NCBI GenBank assembly: GCA_950097015.1
Contig: CATNEN010000001.1
Span: forward strand, 15,911,501 to 15,975,500
Length of the DNA stretch: 64,000 bases
Direction of reading: 5' to 3'
Source of the DNA: Macrostomum hystrix
Taxonomy: Eukaryota > Platyhelminthes > Macrostomidae
Below are positions 11,760 through 23,200 of the stretch, one piece after another; the first letter of the stretch is position 1, and each line of letters opens with the position of its first letter. Position numbers and translations under genes: made by a program. The notes beneath the pieces were generated by a model. The model saw nothing but the letters and a program-made list of their open reading frames with translations, was not told the origin of the DNA and searched no databases.

Positions 11760-12720
11760 TTTACATTCACGTCGCCTTTTTACGGACTCAAATCGGACGG
11801 AAAACGGACCATCACAATTATGCCATTTCTACCTATTCTATATACTCCTAAATACATAGCTATTCGAGATGTAATGCAATTAAAGCAGTTGCCGCAGTAT
11901 CAATCATTTTATACGGCTATTGAGCGGTTTACTGCAGACGGCCGGAATATGCATGGCCGACCAGAAGATCGAATTGTATACACGCTCAGAATAGTTTGAT
12001 GATTCCACTATATACTCGTAAATTGCTTCACTGATGCACACAAATTTTATTTCCTAGCTCTCACTGATCAGTAAAACAGTAAGTATATGTGTAAATAATT
12101 TATATCTAAAAACTAAATATTACGATTATACAAACCAAACATTTAACTTGCTGCACTACTAACGTTTAAATACGAGTAGTATTTCAAGCATGTTAGGTTC
12201 TGTACAGTAGATCAAAAAATGACCTTTTGCGGACTGGAATCGGACTGTTGGAATTACACAATTTTTCATCTTTTAAATGCATAAGTAACGGAAAATAAAG
12301 CCTTTTATGACGTTTTCAGCAGCTAACTCAAGAATTTTTTTATGGAACATCGTCCTCCTCGTCGCCCTTTTGAGGACTCAAAACGGACCGCGGACGCGTC
12401 GGCCTTTTGCGGACTAATTTCGGACTGTACGAATTACACATTTTTTCATCTTTTAAATGCATTTAGAACTGAAATCAAGGCCTTTTAAGACGTTTTTAGC
12501 AGCTAACTCACGAGTAATTTTTTTTGGAACATCGTCCTTCTCGTCGGCCTTTTTCGGACTCAAATCGGACCATTTTGGAGCCGGTCGACGCGTCGGCCAT
12601 TTTCGGACTAAAATCGGACTGTACGAAGTACACATTTTTTCATCTTTTAAATGCATTTATAACTGAAATCAATACCTCTTAAGACGTTTTCAGCAGCTAA
12701 TTCGATTTTTTTTTATCTGA
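11760..12720. repeat. ~190-bp tandem satellite with outlying copy
   Basis: Three consecutive units begin at about 12223, 12403 and 12597 (spacings 180 and 194 bp). They share ttttgcggactaatttcgga, the ttttttcatcttttaaatgc block and the gcagctaactca block. A partial fourth copy (ttttacggactcaaatcgga) lies at about 11777. Small open frames inside are artefacts of the repeat. Confidence 0.85.
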
Positions 12721-13483
12721 GCTGACATAGGGTTAGATCGGACCGTAGGCGTCGAAAAGACGTCTTTTCGACGATGCTTTTTACACCGGGATTATTTTGA
12801 TTATGAAAAGTTCAATGAACTTTTGTGAAATAAAGCTTTTTTACTTTAGGGTTGATTTATATATTTTTTATTATGTGAATCAGTTTATCCTAGTTTGTAC
12901 TTTGTAGGCCTATTAATTTCATTCTTGATATGCATTGCTAGCATTAAAAATGCTGTTCTTGTTTACATATCAAGTTTATTTCCCTTTATTATAATTATAT
13001 AGAAGCTAAAAATACTATATAAGATCTATAGCCTATATCAGCTACCATGTTTAGATCATTTATATAATATGAATTAGGCCCAGCTGAAAATTATTTCATA
13101 AACCAAGCATTGTGTTGCATATTTTTATCATACAGTGTTACATAGCTTATTATAGGTATTGTATTATATTGAAATTGATATAATATTCCTACATGGCTGG
13201 AGTCATAGATGATTAACTCTTTTTATGTCTTTTATGTCTATTTTATGTCTCGTAGTAATCCAGACTTCCCAATGTTTAAAAGGCAAGTTTCCAAGCTTTA
13301 TTCTGCTATATTGAATGTAATATTTTCATACCCATTTGTACATGATTTGTACAGGACTAAAAAAATGTATAACAATGTCGGTCTTCAAGTTTTAATGTCT
13401 GTTTTTTCTTATTAGCAAGAAAACAGTAATAAGTATGTTTACTGTGTTAAGTTGTTAAATAAGTGTAGGTACGCTCGTATATA
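12721..13483. other. no gene seen
   Basis: Very AT-rich sequence; a 68-codon frame at 13209-13415 has no protein features. Confidence 0.4.
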
Positions 13484-13745
13484 CTTAGCAACAGTCAAAA
13501 GTGACACATCTAATGAAGGAGAAAAATTTTCTCTATATCACTTCAGTCAAGAGTGATATAACTTACTTCATGCATTGGGGATTTCAATTCTAAAAAATGT
13601 TTATTTCCACACCAATGCTTGCAATTTACCCATTTTCCTTCAACCTTAGCTTATGCCATGGTGCAAGTTGCATCACTTGCAGACAAGTGAGAGGAGAGAG
13701 AAAAGTGTTCTCTTGCTAGAGGTGTCACTTTTGACTGTTGCTGAG
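13484..13745. mobile_element. MITE-like element with ~50-bp imperfect terminal inverted repeats
   Basis: The two ends share cagcaacagtcaaaagtgac in inverted orientation (left from 13484, right ending 13745). The similarity continues more loosely into the tctctc stretches, giving a 262-bp element. It has no coding capacity. The flanks are TATA-rich, so a target-site duplication cannot be called. It could also fold as a long hairpin RNA. Confidence 0.75.
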
Positions 13746-14526
13746 AATATAGTTACTTTTAAAATAATTAAAAACAATCTAGCCCAAACAGCCTTTCATC
13801 CAATAGACTTTTTGTAAATCTGTTCTATAGTCTGCTAGGTATATTTTAAGATGTTAGCTTGTGGAACAAAATTTAACTTCTCTTTTCATAGAAAAAAGCT
13901 TTAAATGTTAATGCACAAAAGAATTCTAGTCCATTTTCAATTTTTCTTCATTGTGCTTCATTCATCGGGCCTTAATGCGATTTCTCCTTTTGCTGCGATG
14001 CTGCATTTCTCATTTGGAATTTTCAAAATTCCTCTTAGTAGCCTGACGACGCAAATGATGCTTCGCTTTGCCTGCAAGGATAAGTTTTCGGTTTTTCATG
14101 AGCTTAAGATTGCAAAGACTACCTGTGTTCACTTCCTGTAGTACCCATATACACAGTTTGCTTATATATTTTTTATAAATAACTCATTATATTCATGAAG
14201 TTATATTTCAGATATATATTTATGTAGCTCAATCAAATCAGTGGTCAGCACATGCCTAAGAAAACTATAAGTATGTAAACTTTTAAGAGCAAATTTCAAT
14301 CATATGATTATCAATTTGTAGTTTCCATATGCATTGATTCATCAATCAAACCACTAATAAGCCGATTGGCCAAAGCCATAATTTAAATTACTCACTGGGA
14401 GGAGCTCAGACCCGCCTCCTCGAAAGACACAGATTTCTGAAATTGTAATTTGGATAATAAGCGAGTAAGAAAAACAGTCGCACAAATCCAGTCCCGCAGA
14501 TAAATCGACATTTAAATTTATCTTAC
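13746..14526. other. no gene seen; possible Helitron 3' flank
   Basis: AT-rich sequence downstream (in minus orientation) of the RPA-like gene. I looked for a Helitron 3' hairpin followed by CTRR and found only a weak GAGGAG/CTCCTC stem near 14400, so the boundary is not defined. Confidence 0.35.
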
Positions 14527-15951
14527 CTCCAAACTTCCGCGGCGAATGCGCACCCGCTTCACCGCAGATGGTATTTCTAAAAAAATTTCATCTGCTTTCT
14601 CGCGGATGGCAGCGGCAGCAACAAATTCAATGGCAGCAGGCGTGAGTCTGTCATCGCGCTGAGTGATCCAGGTCCGCAGACGGTCGACTTCGACATTCTG
14701 GTGGATGTCAGGCTCCATCATGCACAGAGCGGAGCTGCAATTGAGGGACATCGATCCATAATCGCTTGTCCGCGCGCCTTTAATTGCTAAAACGTCATTC
14801 GCTGACCATGACGCTACCTGGGCCGCGCTTTGTCCCCAGAACGTGCAGGTGACAGCCGTGTTTGTTGCATCTGCCAATACAATTGTGCTCTTTGCGCAAG
14901 GGCCCTTCCTTGTTGGCACTTCCGTTGGACCATCCTTTGAAATTACGACGCCAAGAACGTCGACGATAGCTCTGGCAGGAAATTGAGAAAGTACTATATT
15001 TATCTTGTAAATACATACAGGTCCAGTTCTTCTTGTGTCAAACAGACATTGCCTAAAATTTCACTTCTTGGCAATGGCAATGGCAATGGCCGGCCATTGC
15101 ATAGAATTGATGGAAATTTTAAGCAATGATGCTCATAGGAAGTCAGAGTTTGAGGCAATAGCCGCGAGTGTCAATTAGGCCATTGCCTCAAACTCTGACT
15201 TCCAATGAACCCCCCATTGCAGTGTCCCCGTATTTGCTATGCATTTCCGTCATTTTTTATTTAACCCTTATTGTGCTATTATTAGTAGTGTAGTTCAAAC
15301 TTAAGGATAAGAAACTGTAAATTTGAGAAATATGCTTTTTGCGTCTGGAAACGTTTCTAGATTGAACTTCGATTTTATGTGTACATGAAAAATTCACTAT
15401 ATTTGAATATTTAATGCTTCCTTACGTCGATCATAATCGAATCGAGGAAAATCAGCCTTGAAAGTGTAAATATATAAATATTCAATATGCATCTTTCTAA
15501 AAATCGGATTTGAATAGTTTCCCATGCTTGAATATAACGTCCTTCTACTTAAGAGCTCCTTGCCAAAAATCGCTCTAATACTTTAGTCAGTTGAAAAGTA
15601 CAATGTCGTTACAACGTGAATCTTACCCGCTGGACCCGACGGTCGGCAGCTCGGATATGAGCCGAAACTTGAATTGAGGGCTGCAGATAATGTTATCAGC
15701 TCGTTCAACGAGGCCGCCGTTGTCAATATTCAATATTATTTCGAAAATGTTGTTGGCTACGTTAAAGCGAGTGTCCGCTACTTTTGCCTCTCCACCTGAC
15801 ACCTGTATCGCCCTGCCCACGGCGCACAAGTTCCAGCGCTCGGCCAGCTCGCGGCCAAAGAAGCAGACCTTGATTTCGGCCGATTCGTCCGCCAGAAGAA
15901 TGCTAAATAGCTGTCCGTTGCCTCGTCGGCTTGTGTAATCTCGAATCTGTT
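14527..15951 (-). CDS. RPA70-like ssDNA-binding protein (Helitron cargo), partial
   Basis: Two exons are clear. Exon 15951-15627 matches OB-fold DBD-A of RPA70 (IRDYTSRRGNGQLFSILLAD, then AEIKVCFFG). Exon 14971-14527 matches DBD-B (IVDVLGVVISK, then VTCTFWG, VLAIKGARTSDYGSMSLN and PDI). The junction is phase 2 to 1 across a GT-AG intron (15626-14972). RPA coats single-stranded DNA, and Helitrons of plants and some animals carry RPA-like genes, so a role in transposition is inferred. The beginning of DBD-A is not visible upstream, nor is the C-terminal zinc-binding domain downstream. A donor at 14526 indicates at least one more exon that I could not find. The gene is therefore either truncated or incompletely modelled. 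Confidence 0.75.
15138..15203. repeat. perfect 22-bp-arm inverted repeat
   Basis: Arms at 15138-15159 (ggaagtcagagtttgaggca...) and 15182-15203 are exact reverse complements separated by 22 nt. It lies in the intron of the RPA-like gene, after a short (ggcaat)n run. Confidence 0.9.
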
Positions 15952-17608
15952 CAAGAATAAGTTCAGTCACTACTACAAGTAAGTTATTTGTTCTAGTATT
16001 GATTTAGCGAGGTGGAGAATATGTAATATCTGCAGGTTCATTTTCTTCATAATATCTTCATTTTGTCTACGTGTATGACAAATGCAGTCAGATGAATTTC
16101 AATATCGTAAAGTCAAGAGGTTTCCACCTATTATATATTGATTCTTAAAGTTTTTCAAACTGCCATCCAATGAGCCATCAAATCACGCGACCGATGTACA
16201 AGGGATGTGGTGATCGTGTGACCACGCGAATTTGTTTTGTGACGGTGGTATAGGTGGACATTAAAGTCATAGCTTCTTAAAAAGTGAGTTACTCAGCAGT
16301 CAATAGCAGACGATCGTTGAGGTGACGCAGATGTACATAGTGTATGATGTACCCTTCTGATTCCAAGCTGCGGATTTTTGTAGACTAATATACAGCCCGT
16401 TGAGACAATTGTCACAGCCCGTAGGCAGATTGATTTACTTCTTGATGACATTAAATCACAGCTCCATTACAGACCGGCTAATTAACAACAGTTTATTTAT
16501 TAGCATTAACAGACCAATTTACAATCCATTTGAGGTATAAGCCACAGAATATCAATTGATATTCTGTGGTATAAGCCAACACACATTTCACAGACCATTT
16601 AATGTTTGCTAAACAACTAAGAGCATTTTGATAAATCAATTAACATATCCCGTTGAAAGACAAACAATTAATCCGTTTGAATACAAACTATCAGCCCCGT
16701 TGACAAACCAACTGACAGCGTGCTCATGGACATTTACTGCACGCTAATGACAAATTAGCAAACCAGTTTGCAGACCAGTTTCCTGTCCACTCTGTCCAAG
16801 CCCGTTAAAGTAATCTGAAACCAGGGATTATTGCAACCTGGATACCAGCATTACATCCTGGGAATTTATTCGACAGTCTACTTTCTAGTTACTGTGTGGC
16901 TGTCATCAAAATGTTGCAGCAGTTGAAAGAAAGCGACTGGGCGACAAGCTCACAGTTAATTAGGAAGCAAAAAATAATCAGCAGAAAAAGCAACGCATCT
17001 TCGCTTTTGACGGTCAAAAGACACAGGAGTTGCGGAAATTCTTGCACTTGCGGCAGTGCAACAGCGCAGCAAGAGAACGTTGAATAGAACAGGTGTTTCA
17101 AATTTTCCACTTTTAGATTCACAATTGGAACAAGAGAATTATGATGTACCTTCAATCACTTCTAATAATTTGCATGTGAAATATGAATAATAAACAGCAC
17201 AATCATCAGATAAATATCTCTTTTGACGAATCGTAGCGTTTAGAACAGGCTGACTGAATTACAACCTGGGATTATTGCATCGTGGAGATTATTGTAAACG
17301 GTGGATTATTGCACCATGGATTATTGCTATGGATTTTTCAAATATAAGGACTATAGTATTGCTTCAACCTCGAGGGTGAACATTGCACATTGTATTATTT
17401 TAAGCTGTGGATTATTGCAACCTGCGGATATCGCAACATGGAGTTTATTTTAACATGGGGTTTATTGCAACGTTTGGCCTATTGTAATGTGCGGATTTCA
17501 ACTTCGAATTTAGCTAAATTTCAAAATTGACCTGTTGATAATAGAGTAAAGCAGATTGTATCTAAACTGTTTGTCAAAAGACTGTTTTACAGGCATAAAA
17601 TGTGAGTA
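15952..17608. other. Helitron spacer with degenerate short repeats
   Basis: The stretch between the Rep/helicase and RPA-like genes. 16390-16850 is rich in variants of cagcccgttga and acagaccaatt. 16800-17500 is rich in variants of tggattattgcaacctg. A 63-codon frame at 16896-17087 has no homology that I recognise. The palindrome at 16542-16569 is listed separately. Confidence 0.5.
16542..16569. repeat. perfect 28-bp palindrome
   Basis: The halves ccacagaatatcaa and ttgatattctgtgg meet with no loop. The motif tataagcc or tataag flanks it as a direct repeat. Confidence 0.95.
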
Positions 17609-20223
17609 TCACGAACAATCGCAGGCCGTTGAAAAAACTTGTTGCAGGACAATATTCTGCGTCTGCTGGCCGTGAAGGACACGCACATGCCTTGGGTCAC
17701 GTGCTCGACTCAGCGCAACATACAATTGGCCATGTTGAAAACACGACTGGCCCAAGTGAACGCCAAAGGAATCCAGGCTCTGACCTTGGCTCTTATGAAT
17801 TGTGATTGCAAAGCAAAGTCGAACAGGAAACTGCAGTCTGCGGAATTTTACAGGCAAATCCTCAGCATTCGGCGTCAATGGAATTCTTGGTAGCAGAACA
17901 GGTGCGCCTTTGAAAGCTCCAGAAGCGATTCGAGCTACCAAAACATTCTTTTCTAGCTTCGTGATGATTAGCCTGGTTCCGTTGCAGAGACGTGGTGCAT
18001 CTAAATTCCTCAGCAGCATGATAGGCACTCCGACTTTAAGTTCCAGTCGGTGCGGCGGAAGTGCCTGTGCTTCTAAGCTGTTCAGTGCCTCAACAGGAAA
18101 TTGAATCGCCGCTTCTTCGTCATCTGGGATGCTGTCAATTGAAAGGTATTCCACAGCCTTTCCTGGAAACATAACCAGGCATTGAGCGTTGATTTCGTTC
18201 ACCGTTCAATTGTGCGGTGCCAGAATTGCTCTGGATTCAAACTGTTGATCGCGCGTCTCAGCATTGTTGAAGCTGGGAAAAACATATCGAATCAGCTGCA
18301 TCGTGTCAGATCCCATTGGCATGCAAATCTCCGATGGGAGTTCCACATAGCCTTGATCGTCCTGCTTTAGTCGTCCCTCACCGACCTATGAATGCATGTG
18401 AATTGAGGAAAATATGTGCTAGCTGCCAGTTTTTCGAGATCAGTTATTAATCTAAGATAAACACTACGATATTTTTAAAACCAATAAAATCTCAACTATC
18501 AACAGGCGCACCTTTTATCATATTTCAAACCCTAATCTAATCGAAACACTAAATACAAGTTAAATATTAGAAACTAACCTGCAGCAGAAACTCGGCGTAG
18601 TGCGAAGCTTCAGAATCGGTGTCTGCTTGAAGTCGCATGTTGCGGGTTAGCCGATGCTGCAGAAAGCCGCTCCAAAGTGGACTCCTATTTATGCACGCCT
18701 GAATTGCGTTTGCAGCTGTGCCGCCCTTTATAACAGGCAGCAATTGTCGAAAATCTCCAGCCATTACAAACGTCAGTCCACCGAAAGGCTTGTCAGCTAT
18801 TATATCTCTCAAACTGCGTTCGACTGTTTCTAGAATCTTGCGATGCACCATTGCTGCTTCATCCCATACAACAAGTCGGGTGTTTCGCAAATTTTCGGCT
18901 AGGGCACTCTGCTTTTTTATGTCGCAATGCCCGCAGCTTTCATTCAAAACCGAAGGGGAAATTTTAAATGCCGAGTGGGCAGTCCGGCCGCCAGGGAGCA
19001 GAGTTGCCGCAATTCCTGTGGTTGCAACAGCCAAAGCAAGTTCACCACGCGATCGCACGTGAGCAAGCAGAAGTTCCAGTAGAAAACTCTTTCCAGTTCC
19101 TCCTGGCGAGTCAATGAAGTGCAGACCTCCTCCACTCTGCAAACTGTCCAGCACTGCCTTGTAGATTTTTTGCTGCTCGTCTGTCAGCTGGTGCTCACGC
19201 TGCTCAACAAACGTGCTCAACTCCTGCGCGTCGAACTCGGCTTCCTGCTCAGCAATTTGAAGTGGTTCTGGCAAACCAAATTGAGACAAACTGCCGCCCA
19301 TAAGGCTCAATCGCACGGTCAAATCTTGCAGAACACGGTTCACTATCCAAGCTTCATCAGCTGACTCGCGATGGGCAAAATCCTCACCCATTGACAACTG
19401 GAAGCGGGACCACAAATGTTGCGCGTCTGTAGGATTGCCGTGGATCAAAATGACCGAGAATAGACTTCGAAGAGCAGCTGGCATCTGAGTCTGTTCAGCC
19501 TCTTCCATGCAGAGACGGAAATGATTATCATCTTCCAGCATGCCAAGAGCCTTGCAAGCCTCAAAGAAATCAGTGTACAGAATTCCGTCTACTGTTCGCA
19601 GAGATTCATAGCTGACCGGTCCCCGAATACGCAGCAAGGCTAGTCGTAGATAAAATACATCTCGAGCTCTCGGGCTGACATTGTACATGCGGCCAATGGT
19701 ATCTCGCTGACGAACGCCATCGTAGCCATCCACAGGTGCTCCAATCTTGGTCCTCTGCCATTCCTTTCGGTCAGCTTGCCAGATATAGTATCGCGGAACA
19801 TCTGTGTACAACAGAGTGCGGGCGAAATCATCTCTGCGACAAAGTTCAAAAAACGCTGTTAGCATGCTGCGAGGTGGTCTTGATGCTTGCATTTCAGCTG
19901 TTGCCGCAGAAAAGATAACTCGGTTTTTACCAGGGAGATGGACGCACAACTGAACAACAGGCGGATAGCGGCTATGAACGCTCATTCCGAAAATTATTTG
20001 AACACCTTCATGTGGGCCCAGATACCGAGTTAACAGGTAAGCAGCGATTTCATTCCACTTTATTTCTTCACGCTGCTCCGTAGTCAGCTCAACAGTTGCC
20101 ATATCGGATCCCTTGTGGAGATATTTAACTACATATTTAATTGCCCTTACGGTCGCGCAAATCTCGACGTTTAAGTGGCACCGAAATAGGCGCAACAGGT
20201 GCGCATTGTAGGGGACAACGAAT
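17609..20223 (-). CDS. Helitron exons 6-7: tyrosine motif and Pif1-like helicase
   Basis: Exon 6 (20223-18579) starts with FVVPYNAHLLRLFRCHLNVE and the two-tyrosine motif, then helicase motifs: Walker A SPGGTGKSFLLELL, Walker B VVWDEAAM, GDFRQLLPVI and LTRNMR. Exon 7 (18385-17609) has VGEGR, AILAPHN, LKVGVPIMLLRNLD, TIHKSQGQSL and motif VI YVALSRARDP. This is SF1B 5'-3' helicase organisation. The TGA at 18208-18206 lies between AILAPHN and TVNEIN. Confidence 0.9.
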
Positions 20224-23200
20224 CTAAAAAGTAAGAGCAAAAGTAAAGTAAGTATTAGTAATTATCACTATGAATATCAGATACATTTTCACTTCAATCA
20301 ACAATTACTCTTTCTCTTCAACGATAAATATAAAGCAAAGCATTGTTACTAAATGAGGATTAGATACATCTAATACTGGTAATTTAAATCGAAGTCCTGT
20401 ACCACACAAATTAAACTGCATAGATGGAAAGAAAAAAAGTAGTTTGTTGTACATGAAAATTTTCATCATTACTGCTACATTAAAATGAATCCTCTAAAAC
20501 GCCTCTCGAACCGAAGTTTTAAATCAGTGCAAGGCATATTAAATCCCAGATGATGTATTTTTAAAGAAAGTCTAATTTGTACATGTCAATTTTTGCTAAC
20601 TTTTTCTATAATTCCAAAATGAGTATTTACCTGTTGTCCATGATCACTTCCTTGCCTCGCAGATACTTCTTGGCTACGTGACCTCCCATTGTTGCAGATC
20701 TCCGACGATAAAATGGGAATCCCGAGTCGTTCACAACAGACGCAAGTTGGTAGTCCTTTGGGAATTTTTTGCTGCAAGCTCCGTTTATCATGCAAACACA
20801 TCGCGGGTTTATTTCACCACATGGTCCATGCATCATGTTATCAACAACCAGCTTGTGCAGCTCCGGATCATCGACAGCGCTCGGGATTTCCGCGCACACG
20901 ACATCATCGTAGCGGTCAGGTGTGATCTTATCCATCTGTGCCAGCCACAGAAGTATATGAACATGTGGCAGACCTGCAGAGAGATCGTTGCGAAAGTCGC
21001 GAATTTTAATCTTGATAAGTCGACTGAAAAAATCTCACAGAGAGTAGTAAAAATAAATAAATTGAAATCGATTGAACGAATCCTACTTTATCTGAATAAT
21101 CGCATCTCACAACACAACATGCTCAGCTAGTAGAAGAAATGTAGTCAGAATAAAGTGAATCAAGGGCCTAAAGAGGCAGGCTGACAGAGACAGGCTGACA
21201 GAGACAGGCTGACAGAGACAGGCTGACAGAGACAGGCTGACAATACTTCGCTGGTGGTCGATAGTGTTTGTAGTTCTTGCATAAACTAAATATAAACTCA
21301 CCTCGTTTCTGAAACTCAAGCGAGCAGACATGTGCGACCGGAGTGCCGAAAGCAATCCGTAGGCAATCCAGCAGAGCCTTTCGCTTTAAGTCAAAGACGC
21401 GCATTGTGAGGTCTGGTCTATTAACCGGGCTTTGTCCAGGCAGCAGCTCCTGTGTGATTTCTTCCCATGCAGGATTCGCAGTCATTGTTATGAAAAGATC
21501 CGGCCTTCCGAAGCGCTGCACATATGCCATGGCGTCCTGTTGACGCTCCCTCCGATAGCGCGGACCGCCGACAAAGCTGGAGGTCAGTATGACACGGTTC
21601 CCGACTTTGCTGGCCCAATCTGGGTCAACATCGGAGGCAACCAGCGCATCTTTCAGGCCGCTGTAAGTCTCAGAGCGGAGGTCATTTTGGTGCGTCTTCA
21701 AATAATTTAGTCGCTCAGCTTCTATCTTTGCTGCCTGATCGACAATATATTGTTGGAAGAGCCGCTTGCCGTAGTGAAGGGCATTGAAGACGCCGGGACG
21801 AATCATGAGCTGATGTGAGTACATTGCTCTGGGTGTCAGCTTGCGATTGTTAGCCATCGTCAGACCAATGTGCCAGCCATCTTCTCCGCATGGGTGAAAG
21901 AGTACATACTCCAATGGGTCGTAGGAGCGGTGTGTCTCGTCAATGCGTTGTATCCTGCCCGATCGCAGATGCACAATGACATCCCGCTTGCCTGCAGCAC
22001 CTTCGGTATCGTCCTCCAATGCGTCAAACAACACTGCGACTTCACTAACACTTGGTAGGTTGAATCGCCTAGGAAATTGATAAAGTAGACATTCATTCAG
22101 TCTAATTAAAATCTAATCAACCAGTTTTAAAAAGGACATATTTATTCTTCAACTAACTGAGAACTCAATGTGTGATTTTGATTTCCGTCTTCAACAAGTC
22201 TTTGTCACAGACAGTTATGTTTCTTGTCTCTTATTAATTGATTCCTCATATATTACTATAAATAGTACATAACATATTCCAGTTACCGTGTTTCGAAAAA
22301 GAATAATCTAGTGTGGTTTGGCCGATGTGCCGTCTATAACAAAGTTTTAAGCCTAATTAAAAGAACAACTCCCTTTCTGAAAATTTCTCTAAAAAAGAAA
22401 ACTAAGCTCAAATATCATCATTCAGTGCTTAAATCAGTTTAAAGTAAACCCAACTTACCTCACATGCTCGCCAGTGGGTCTCCTATCTGCCCGGATAACC
22501 AAAGATGCACTCTGCAGATCGGGATTCTCTGTGATTCGCTCGATGGCAGCTTTGAAGCTGCGTACATACGAATTTTCCCGATGCAGCATGTTCTGCAGCA
22601 GCTCTAGAATGTTTCGATCTAAACCGTTCACCATTGCCATTCGTGTATCCAGTTCAGAGTCACAGAAGAAAATCTGGCAAAATTGTGCCGTCCTGCCCTC
22701 AATAGGAAGAAGGCTGCCAATTTTGTGATGGATTTGTCCATTGATGATCAAATTCATTGAGCCTAGAGGAAGATCACGCTTGTTAACACCAAAAGATGTC
22801 ATGTGTAGTGCTGCATTGAACCTCCGGATGTTATTTAAAAAGAGCCGGCTTTTTTCATGCTGGCCCTGATAGAGCCGTCGCAGCTCCTCTGGTATGCGCC
22901 GCTGCTCCAGCTTCACCTGTCCACCAGTGCAGCAGAGTCCGGCCACCTCCAGCTTCCAACGCAGAGCGCCGCACATTGTGCATGGGTATTCCATCCGACC
23001 AGCCGAATGCGTTGCCGCCTCCGCTGATCTGCAATCGAATAAGCATTAATCTTTGAGTCGCCGTTACCGGACGTTCATGGAATTAAGATAATTTTTTCAA
23101 GCTGCGATCAAGTACTACAGGTAGTAGATTTAGCCATAAACCATCCACACAGCATCACCAAAGGAAGAATTGAATGTGCATCAAAAGTTTCTGTGCTGAT

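Noticed and set aside
14390-14425. Helitron 3' terminal hairpin
   Set aside because: Only a 6-bp stem on the minus strand and no CTRR at the expected distance.
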